From the NCBI GenBank assembly GCA_963576735.1, contig OY755175.1, forward strand, positions 18,244,401 to 18,308,400: 64,000 nt of DNA, written 5' to 3'. The first letter of the stretch is position 1. Each line of letters begins with the position of its first letter. The position numbers and the translations under genes were made by a program. Of the stretch, positions 35,501 to 47,500 are shown piece after piece. Below the pieces are notes generated by a model that saw only the letters and a list, made by a program, of their open reading frames with translations, was not told where the DNA came from and searched no databases. Origin of the DNA: Bedellia somnulentella (Eukaryota > Arthropoda > Insecta > Lepidoptera > Bedelliidae).

Positions 35501-38500
35501 ACCAAAAAAGGGTTGGGTATACAGTTGATGCGTAATTTAGGTCATCAAATAAAAACAGCATTAAATAGATTGTTGTGATTCATATTACCGTCGCGATGTA
35601 TGCATTTTATTTCACAAGATAGATCTAGGAACACAGACTCCTCGGCACAGTCATATTTTATATATGTTAACCTCATTGCAATTAATGTATCCGTTCTACG
35701 ATGTTTCATAGATCAATGCATTAGGACAATGGTTTCAGTATGAAATAATGTAAAATGGGAAAACTAAGGGAAATATTTCGAAAAGCATCGTATTTCTATT
35801 AATACGATTCTATTGTCAAAAAAGTGATCATTTCCCAAGAAAATGTATGATATTGTTTGGTCTTCGTTTTTGTGCTATGTGCCTTTTTGTAATGTAGCAG
35901 CGAGTAAATATTTTTCTACCTTCTCTTCTTCCAAAAACTATGTATTTACTATACCTGAAGTTAGCCTGTCAAGCCGATGAATGGTCCTCAAATTCTTCAA
36001 GTTGTATTCTTTGGCGAGTATGAACACGACGGTGTTGTGCCGGTACCTCCCGCACGGGTGCACCTTGGGATTACAATCAATGTTTGTGTCAAAAATTGGC
36101 CCGAATTTAGTATAGTTTCCCACATTTATCAGACTCAAAAATATAATCTTTAACATAAAAGAAGCTATAATTCAAGGCTCATAACCAATGTTTTCTAATT
36201 AATTTGTACTATGTATGAAGTCATTGTAGAAATCTGGTTTTTATATTGATGATGTATATAGTTCTTTAAAGAACCTGGGACAGCCAAGAAATTTGATTAG
36301 TCCTTACTAGTTTTGCTAGTATAAAAAATATCATAATTTCGTGATATTGTGGGCTCATAATTTTAAGTACCAGTCACATGAAATTAAATACAAAAACGGA
36401 CACTTCTTTAACCCCTGCTATTAAAAAGGAAGGAATTAACACAAGCTACGTACAAGAAATCATATTAATTAACAGTGTTTGAAGAAAATCTAACTTAAGT
36501 GAACATCTCACTACTTAAACTAACTTAACACAATTAATGAAAATAAAAACAAGAATTCCGAAATGATGATGTATATATGCACATCACTAAAGCATGCACG
36601 ATGAGACATAATGAAAGTTATTATAGTTGACATACGGCATTCCTGTTTAATTAAAATCTAAATTTAAGGGTGGCGGGAATGCCTTTGATAGAGCCGGTGC
36701 GTCGAGATGAGAGCATCAAGACTAGATACGTCGTGATATCATAATTTAAACACATTCCTTCAACGACTTAACAAATGTGAACACATTAAACTTATATCAA
36801 TACATGGTTACACAAAACCTGCAAAGCGAAAATAATGAGAGTGTGAAGTAGATGATGTGCATGCAATATGTAGGACGCATATTTTTGTTGGCAATAATGG
36901 ATACGATGAATTATTTACGATAATTTAGATAAGAATGTTAGGAAGTGTTTCCCGGCTCCTCAGTGGAGTTTTATTAGTGAATTGGAAAAACAAGGTGTCA
37001 GTCGTACATCTTACCCCCGATTCGTTTGGAGTTTTCCGCAGTCACAACTTTTGTGCAGATCGTAATCCCATGTCAGACTCTGAGGGCAAAGTTTAACTAC
37101 GACATCGCGTTGAGAGCACAACCCTATCTTGTCCGAATTCCCATTTCATCGCCACCCCAACTTTTGTAATTTAAACTCTTTGTCAGCAATTAAAGAGAAA
37201 GATTTCGCAATAAAAGATTCGTTAACTCTTGAACGAATTATGGAACACCTTATTATCCAATTTACATAATTTCCGTTGAATCTTTTCAGATTGTGAATAT
37301 TTTAGGCTTTATCAGGTCATTATTTTTTCTGGTGCCATAGAAAGCAAAGTTGGGCGTTCGGATTTGCATTTAGAGTAGAGTTGTAAACAGTTATTTTTTC
37401 AAAACTTTCGAGAGAGGAAATTTGTTAATTGTTCGAATTGGAGTAAATATTATTGGATATTTGGGTTGAGCAAAATACTGCTCCTAAGTTTACAGGGCTT
37501 TGCCTTTTTATTAGAGAGTACGGAACTCATTTTTTTTCAACAATGTTATTATTTATTTATTTATTTAACCTCAGAGTCTGATGTAGGTGAAACACATAAG
37601 GGTCAGTCAAGCCGTCAATGGTAATCAGTATTTGACTCACGGGCAGCGAGCACGGCTTGTCGAGGACGAGCAGCTCGTCGTCGATGTAAATGATGCTGAG
37701 TGCGCTGGCCAGCACCGGCGTCTCATGCCTGGCCCGGCGGAACATAACGCTCGTCAGAACCCAGGCCGAGGGGCTATGGTACTCTGTGATGACGCGAGAT
37801 CATTTGGGGACAAATTTTTACTATTGAATCCAAAATTTTGTTTGGTTTTTGGAAGGATTTGATTTGATTAAAGTTTTTTTAGATCTAAATGTTATTGTAA
37901 TTATTAATTATTGTATGTTTATCAAAATGACAGTAAACATATAAAAGAAATAACTACTTTTAAAACTACCCTTGCACCCCAAACAGGCTATCTAATCAAC
38001 AGAACGCGTCATCACAGAGTATCAATTATAAATGAACAAAATCACAAGAGCACGCAGTTTCTCTGCATGTGTGTCAAGTGTACAGGAGTCATAAGGAAGC
38101 CCTGCATCAGGGTTCGGTTCCTTAACTAATCTAGAGGTAATCCGTCGACGCCGATTTAGTGGCGGGGTTTCTGTGTGTGCTTTACTTTGTGCATAGGTTG
38201 TATTTTAGTGTCGGTTATATTTAGTTGTATGTATACACATGGGTTTATTTTTCATATCGATGCCAACATTATCTTTTTTAAATATATATAAGATGTATTT
38301 AAGTATTTTATGTTTTTGTGTATTTAGTAACAGAAAATATTATTTTGTTAGAGTAAATTAAAATAACCACAGACAAACCCTGAGTGGGCGAAGTATTTGA
38401 ATAGGTTGATTTTTAGTTGGATCTCAAACGTATTTATGAAAAGAAATATTAAAAGCAGCAAGCAGCTTGTTCCACTAGAATGCTCAATAATTTAACTATA

Positions 38501-41500
38501 AATAGGACAACAATTTTAATAAGATACAAGAGCGGAGCTCTTCTAACTTTAGACGATGAAATAATCGCTTTTAATTTCATTTTCCAAGAACGCGAAGCGC
38601 TACCATTCCGAGTTAGCAAAACATATTACTTAGAAACAAATAAAGACACATAAGGAGTAAAAAATCTCAACAATTTTACTCTCGAGTCGAGTAATGAAAG
38701 CACTCCTACGGAACATGAAACACCTCCATACTTTATATGCAAAATACGGACACCAATTTCAGGGCCCCAGTACGTTTCCCTTTTATTTTATAGACTGATA
38801 TGAAAGAGCTGGTTCCCGCAATATGAGGAGTTCTCCATCATGAAGCGAAGCACGGAACGTGTCTGGTGAAGCATTACATAATTCGAAGTTTCAATGGAAG
38901 CCGCGCGGCAGATGTTGGGCCTCGCACTGCTATTCATTTCGCGTCACTCCAAACTTTATGCGTCGGTTTGTTTTACGGCGCCATTTATTCCGGTACGGTA
39001 ATTCGATCAGGTGATTAGGTGGTGAATGGTAAACTATTTGGGTCGGCTTAATAGATTCAATTAGTTGTTACCGACGACCGTTCGACTAACTAGAAATGTA
39101 CAGACGAGGGCGTATCGAATTCGGCTTTTCCAGTTTGGATTTCTGCCGTCGCTTGTACATGGAAAGTGAAAGAGCATGCAAAAGGATAGCGTGGTAATGG
39201 TGAGATGAAAGTAAGCGAACACATGATGGCTGTCTTGTCGGCCACTTACAGGGATTGAGGCTGGTTTGTTGACCACCACAATGTCCTCGTCGATATGTAC
39301 GAGGGTGATCGGCTGACTGGTGACCGGGACTTCATGCCTGTAACGATACATCAGTCAGGCATACTGATGCGCCACTTCGAATGATTCCACTACTCAACTA
39401 ACTACTGATCTCACTATTCGATTGTGAATTTCTAATTTATAGTAAGTAATTTAGGCCTTAGTTTTGGGTTCATGATGAAAAGTTTTAGTAGATAAATGAA
39501 GTTGACTTAGCCAATTAATCGCGGGTTCGAATGAATAGTATTGTTTCATTTGAAGTAGCACATCGCTTGTCGCACCCTGAGGAAGAACGGTCTTTGATTG
39601 ACAATGTCGCTAGTTTCAGAGTTTTATTTTACTTTTATATATTAATGTAATGGGATAAATGAGAAATAATTTTGTTAATTATTTCTGTCGAAAGTCGTTT
39701 AATTGATTATAAAAATATGCCTTTTTATTAATTTCTTAAATCAACATATTTGACAAGACTGAAATTATTTAAAATTATTGTTTCGGCAAACGAATATCTA
39801 TTAATTTGTATTTGCCGTTCAAACTACTGCAAAAGAGAAAAAAAGGAAGATATCTAGTGACATTGTCAGCGAAAACCCATGTAATACTACTTGCACTGTC
39901 TTGGAAATACCTCAACAGATGCATAAATGAAGCATCAAATCAGCACTATACCCAAAAATATCGTATTTACGGCTAGCAACGCAAACCGACGAAATAATCA
40001 AATTAGAATTGCACTATTTCTTTATATTTTTACTCATCCAACATCACAACTATTAGTGCTTTAACAACTGAAATTGACTGAAACTGATTTGATGCTCTTC
40101 CACAACTTTAGTTCCATTACTAACTGACAGAAGCCGAGTCATTATCGCTTTCTGTTCACGTGTTTATAACAAGGCGTTTCATCGGAATCCCGTTCCAAGA
40201 AAGTGAAAATTATGCCATTAGTGAAATTAATGAGACCCGGAAAAGAATCTTTACTAATTGTTACATTGATCACGAGAGGATCTTCCAGAAAACAAGAGGA
40301 AAAATAAAGGGCTTTGTTAATTTAATAATTACAAAAGGTTCGGTGACTTTGTTTTAGTAGAGTGTAGTGGAGAGCACGTCAGCGTATACACTACTACAAT
40401 GGCATTTATACTTTACAACGGTATGTTGTTTTGTAAATATATGTGTGGTATATACAAGGAGTATGTATTATGTTTATGTGTACATTAAAATTTCAGACAT
40501 GATTATCATACTTAAGGTTTATTTTAAATGCTTAGTCTTCGGACATTAAGTATTTATGAATGGACATTTATTGCTTTAAATCTAAGCAAATTTTCAATTT
40601 AATCTCATATACTTATTTAAATAATCTATTTAACTACAATTCATTTCATTTCAACGTAAAAAGAAGCCATTACCTGTGCACGACGTTAGCAAGAAGGTCA
40701 TTATGTTTTAGCCTATAGTCGGGATCCACTCGGTCATAGTTGACCGTCAGGGTGCCAGCTCGGATGCACCGCTCATACTCTGCTGCAGGGTGAGCTCGGA
40801 ATTCTCTCGCGAACACGTCGAGAATCTTCTCGCCGACCCATCGCCCCTTGGTGAACGTCGTGAACGTGAAATAGTAGGGGTACACTTTTCGGAGACCTGA
40901 AACGTATGGTTTGTCTAGAAACTGTATTTTGGACTATGACCATTTAGTTATACTTTTTCTTTTGAATAGATTGATTCCCTTATAGAGAGTATAATTAATT
41001 TAGTAAAAATTCCTTTTTTAAATACATAAAAGGAGCGATAAAAACATATAACACACTTTTATTATTCAAACTAAATGAAAACATAGTCACAACAATTTTC
41101 AATCATGCAAAAATATTTCGTGTTCTAAAATTATTTAGTGTTGCCGGAATCCATATTGTTGCGAGTCAAGTAATTTTTAATCAAAAAAACAGTGCCAAAT
41201 TGAAATTCTTACAAAACTGTGAATTAAAATTGCCTACTTAAACATCGCATGTCGTTTCTAACAAATCGCTGTATGACGTGTCAGTCCCACTCGCGGCTCC
41301 ATTAGTAAACGAAACTTTTGTGGAAATATACAATAAAGAAATCGGCAATGCGACACTGGAACTTAGCTATTGGGAATCTATTTCAATCAATAACACTTGC
41401 TGAATTGTTGTAACTAGAGCGCTGATATTGTATTCTGCGTATTCTATGGGAGCTTTTAGAATATACATTCTTTTCTTTTGTTCATAGCATAGAGTTCAAG

Positions 41501-44500
41501 GAGTCAGAACTAAACGGAACAAGGCTATGATTTTGGAATCCAGACTGCAATTTTTAATGGTTTCTGAACAAAATTAAAAATACCGGCTTTAGCAATGCCA
41601 AACTATGTTTTTGTCAAAAATATAGGGCAGGACAACAATCTTATTTTTTTACCGCGTTGACAACCAGACATATTTTATTTGAATAAAATTTAATGGTTTT
41701 AGGGTAGAATATTATTTATACCTTCGGTTTTTTTGTACATAGATACATATTATTCACGCAATTCGTTTCTACTGGGGTAGGCAGAGTCTATCACTCGCCT
41801 CTTTACGATCCTGGCAAACCCCTCATGTTTCGCCTACATTCATCAATCTTTTCATACATGCTCCTTATTCATCACGTTTCCGAAATGCCTGCCTTTTTTA
41901 AGCACATTCGGCTTTTGTCTTACCACTTAAAAAAAATACTAATATGAGTCTAGCATAAACATATTGGGCAGTAATAATAATTTATTCCATTACAATAGCA
42001 AATACAAATGACGAAAAATTCATAGCAAAACGTCTCTAGGATAAAAACACAAAAATAGCAGCCCCAATGAAAGCAGTAAAATGTTTTAGCGCATAGACAA
42101 ACACTGTTACAGTTCCCATAAACGTAATGGTATTATTGCGGCAAAGGTTAACGGATATTTAATGTCCCGAAATAAAGAAGGAGCGAAAAAGATACAACTT
42201 CGGAGAGAAGTAGACTCATTGAAATATCATAGACATTAACCTGACACATTGCGACCGGCCTGGCAATTCGGCTGTTTTGATGAGACTGTATTTTCCCTTC
42301 ACGAAATGATCATGGAGAGCGATCAAATGAAAACGCGATTAATACGTTCGTAGAATTTCTGAGGAAATCGAACGCGAGAGGTACGGGAATGTGTTTTCGT
42401 GTTGACGCCTTGTTGGTTCGCTCATTTGGTTTGTTTTAAGTATTCTCTTTCTTTTCTTTCTATTACACTCATATTTTTTGTAACAATTCAAATTTAAAGT
42501 ACTCGCCGTGAATCTCCAAAGAGTTGGCAGACTTACATGGTGATCGGCGTAACTACTTTTTTTCACAGACATTACACGTGATAGCGCACTAAAATACAGC
42601 TAATTATTAATTTTTGATTTTCTCCCTCATTAACTAAGCTGACATCATCATACAAACACTCTACGCCTGCGCACTCTTCGTTCCTTAGTTAAAGTAAATT
42701 GATATAGACGTATTGGTAACCTCTAGCAACTTTTGTCATAAAACATAAGAAGATTCTATCTGATACCACACAGCAAACGTTAATAAACTCCCAAGATCTA
42801 AATGCACTGCCAACCATTAAAAGAACATTCCAGGAATCTTCGACAAGGTAAGTAAGCTTTTGATGTGCAAAGTTACAGAGCACTAAGTCCACTCGATGCA
42901 CCGAAGTTGGGCCAAGTCAAGACCGTATGGACGAACATTATTGCTAAGTACCCTCAACCTCTGTCAGTATCTTAGCGTTTTGTCGACCACTTTGGCAGAT
43001 AGTTTCTTGGACGTTTCGACAACACTAAGGATATTACTACAGGTGAATTGATTCGAGGAAATGTAATTTAATTAATAGAATTACTCTATTGTTGTATAGT
43101 GTCGGCTAATTATAGCACTACCCCATTTCTTCCGGTGGGTGTGCGTAAGAGGCGACTAACGGAATTGGGGCTTGTAAGGGATCTTTGGGCGATGCGGTTG
43201 GAGACCAATCACCAACCACCTTTATTTTATCATCTTTTCCTCACTCAACTTTACAAAAGTGGCTGAGAAGTTTCTAATTCCCTAGCTCTGGCTACCCCTT
43301 TAAGGGATTTATAGCTGTGAGTATATGTATGTTTGTATAATTACTCTATAGTGTCGGTTTTATAACAGCAATGCGCCTTTTCCTGTGAGTACTATATGAG
43401 GCAACTTATGTTTTGGGACTGATTAAAATATTGTTGGTTGTTGCAGTTGGAATCCTTTCAACAATGAATCTTCATTCGAACTAAATTGCATACTATGTAA
43501 TATAATCTACGAGCTGCCGCACTCGGACAGCTTGAGCTGTTGAAGTCCTCCAAGCGGTTGCAGAAGCGATGTTTGGCAGCATCGAGCAGTTCAAAGCTAT
43601 AAATTGAACTGCCCGTGTCTGGCGGGTCTCATATACAAAAGTGATAGAGTAAAACTTTGTTAGAGAAATCTTAGTGATTTCGATTAACAGTTTCTTTGAT
43701 TTATAACGGTCTAGGCCGTTTCAGACCTTTCTGTCAATGCATACACCTTCCAAATCAAATTAACAATTCAAAACAAAATGTGTCATACGAGTAATAGCAT
43801 ACATAAACTGAAATGTAATTGTCCCCTATCAACTTCCAAATTTTTCTGAGAAGTTTCTAGCTCAGAAGCTCTGGCTAACCCTTTTTCGGATTTATGGCAG
43901 TGAGTATATGTATGTATGAAATATAAAAAAGTGAAGTTATAATATGCAACGGACTCACCATTTTCCATATAATACGAAGTCTCGTTGTACCGGTCATCGG
44001 TGAAACCGGGTCTTTTTGCTTTCAATGCCTTAGTTTCTAGTTTAGCCTGTAACAAATTAAAAATTATAAATACATAATTCAACATTTTTTGCGTTAAGCT
44101 AATAAAAAAGGGATGTACATATAACAAACAATTGAGAATTGCAATTTTGAGCCGACCAAACACAATTTAACCCTTTTTAAGGTGGGGCCAAATAGTTTCC
44201 ACTATAATTTTGACCTAAACTACCTTAAAATAAAAGTGAAAGACTTTTGAAGATTTTTGATCATACTTATGCCTTTAAAAGGGTTAACATAAACACATAC
44301 ATTTCAAAGGTAAGCTGATTTTTAAAAAGTTATGAATTTTGTAGGCTCACTTTTATTTTATTCAGTAACTTTTCATATGACTACATGAACCAGGCACATA
44401 GGATGGGATGTGTCACGTAGAGAAAAATATGCTTTATTATTTTGTCGCAATTCGCGAAAACACTCAATGCCAACAGAATAGACCGAGCCCTCTCACGTTT

Positions 44501-47500
44501 CGCTTGTCAAACAGAATGAGGAAAGTTTCCGAAAAAAAAATAAACACGCCCATTCGCGTCTTAAATGTTATTATTGCTTCCATTTTTCGTTCGGTCCCGT
44601 TGTCAAATCTTGAGCGGTACTTTGGAATCTGTTTTTCCTTTTTAAATGGTTTGTATATATAATTGATGTGCGGGCAGGGTATATTTAAGCTAATTATGTG
44701 TACTAGAACATTTTTGATATAGAAAATTAATTAAAAATAAAATAAAAATTGTTTATTGGCATAAATTACGACACTACATAATGACATATAATTCTCACAA
44801 GGGTTGCCCGTAGTGTGAGAAGTATTCCCAGGTAACAATCAGCAATACCGACGTGTCCCATTATAAAGACAATGTAAGAAAATTATAGTTACATTACATA
44901 ATAAAAGAAGCTAAAATGATATAAAAAAAAGCAAAATTTGTATAAAAATAAAAAATAATAATAAATGAAAAACTTAGAATTATACATGCTTGTGTGTATA
45001 TTTGTGTGAGTGTATGAGTATGTGAGTGTGTGTGTGTGTTTGTGACTATGCTTATTTTTACTTTGGGTGCATCTACAAAGTGTTTTTTTTATTTACTTAT
45101 TAAGAATTGAATAAGGAATGACGACGTGATAGCTCAGTCTTCAGCTATAACATTTCAAAATAAACTAAACTACACATACATCAGTCGTATAGCTTATTTT
45201 TCAACAAACTAAGACAACAACAATCGATTTAAAAGAAATCGAGGTGTAAAATCGTACCGACATCTCATTTCATTCGAATGAAGAGATAAAAAAGCCAACT
45301 CATAAAGTAAAGTGTTTCATCTTGAGACGTCAATAAAGCTAAATTCAGAACGCCCAAAATAGTTATGTAAACCTTTCCTACGTTGCTTGAATATCGGAAT
45401 AACTTTATGAGGTCGATTCTGCTACGAGCAGCAGAGCAGGTAGTTGGTTTCTGCTACTGCGACCCAAAAATATTGCTACGAGCTTTTTGCGTAGTATTAT
45501 TGTCGTAGATAATTGAGGTTCAAAGGTAAATTAACTATGTATGGGATATATGTGATGCAATTTGTAATGTCGTTATAATATAAGATTCTATCTTCTTTTT
45601 GAAATTAATATTACAGACATATATAGTCTTGGATGCAATTAGTTCCGATTGGGTTAGGCAGTGATTGTTGATGGTTAGGTTTTACAGTTCTTGCAAACCT
45701 AAAGCATGTTTTTATATATTGAATCCCTTTCTTAATTATATATAAGTCTTCCGTGACTGCCATATACTGGTATTAATACCCATGTTGGCTCTATACTTAT
45801 TTTTACAACTTCACTGCAATTCGCTTTCTGCGACAATTAACTAATACATTTGTAAATATATTCAGAAGGTAGCATAGGAATCCCCCGGCCGAATGATACT
45901 CCAGATCTCGTAAGAGAAGCCAACCGTACCGTTAACGTCCTGTTCGGAACTATTCCGCCGTCAGTTTCGGTCCCGTACAATTACAACTATCGTTATTCAC
46001 TAATCTGTGCACAACTAAGTACTATTCAAACAAGCGTATTGGCTTATGCGTGTGGAATTCCGTATTAGTATTTCTAAGACGCGCTTTGTTTTGTAGCAGG
46101 ATCGTTTTTGTACGTTTGGTTTTGAAAATACTTGTAAATAAATACATACAAACTTATACTCAACGGCCTTAAATCCCATAAAGGGGTAGCCAGAGCTAGA
46201 ATCTCCTCAGCCACTTGGAAGTTGATAGGGGACAAGATAGTAGGAATAAAGTATCTTTGGTGATGGGTCTCCAACCGCATCACCCAAAAGCCACTTAAAA
46301 AGCCCCATATCCTCTTACGAAACCCGTGGATAGAAAGGGGTAGTGACAGTCTAAACCGGCACTACACGGCATAAAATACTTGTACATACATACATACATA
46401 TACTCATGGCAATAATTCCCTAGAAGGGGTAGCCAGAGCCAAGGAATTATAAATTCCTCAGCGACTTTTGGAAGTTGAGTGGGGAAAAGTCGGTAAAATA
46501 AAGGTTTTTGGTGATGGGTCTCCAACCGCATCGCCCAAAAAAACAATAAATAGCCCCAATACCCTTAGTCGCCTCTTACGACACCCGTGGGTAGAAAGGG
46601 GTAGCGACATTCTAAGCCGGCAATGTTAGTTAAGAACAAGCGTATCCCATTTCTTCTGTGGGTGTGGTACGAGTTTATTATGGATATGAGGGATTTCTGG
46701 GTGATTTGTGGGGCTAATATTTTCCTTCATCTTTCCCTCTTAATTCCTAAACTTTGTTGAGGATTCTTTTGCTTATTGATTCTAAAGCTTCGAGTATCAT
46801 AAATTTTTAGTAGTAATAGACACGAGAGTATAACTGTTGGGTGAAGATATTTATTCGAATTTAAGTCTTTATTGCTTAAACCATCAGTATCGATATGGTG
46901 ACATTTACAATTTGGACCTTGTGGGCCCGTCGGGCACTGTATATAGCTATATAGGTTGTACTTAGTGAGCAAGGAAGCATGTATTAGTAGATTGAAAAAT
47001 GTCAGGAAAATATACATACATATACTCACGGCTTAACGGGGTAGCCAGAGCTTTGGAATGAGAAATTCCTCAGCCACTTTTGGAAGTTGATTGGGGAGAA
47101 GATGGTTTAAGTAAATGTTTTTCGTGACGGGTTTCCAACCACATCGCCCAAAATCACTTAAAAAGCTTCTATTCCCTTTAGTTGCCTCTTACGATCACCC
47201 ACAGTTATGAATGGGGTAGTGTTATTCTAAGCCGACACTACACGGCAAAAAATATGATTGACCCAATCGTACAAAATAGCAATAAAAAATAATGTCCATT
47301 TACCTCAACAGAAACAATGCCGTCAGTGTAAGTAAGTAAATGTTATATAGTTTGTGAAGGAACTAAAAACGTCTAGTTATTGCCTTGTTATGGAATATAA
47401 GGGTTCACGGTATGTTATTTTTATGTGCGATGTCATTATGAAACGTTTGTAATTTTGTTTTATTGCAAGGTCGGCTTCTAAGTGTCTGCCATTACATTGG

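Noticed and set aside
37641..37728. Exon 4b as a dead duplicate
   Set aside because: Open frame, both splice dinucleotides, exact length and phases, and conservative substitutions are all preserved at 38% residue identity, which is not expected after that much neutral divergence.
37587..37862. 91-codon plus-strand frame
   Set aside because: Antisense of exon 4b.
43783..44163. 126-codon minus-strand frame as a stand-alone gene
   Set aside because: It is exon 2 of the pseudouridine synthase read through into intron on both sides.
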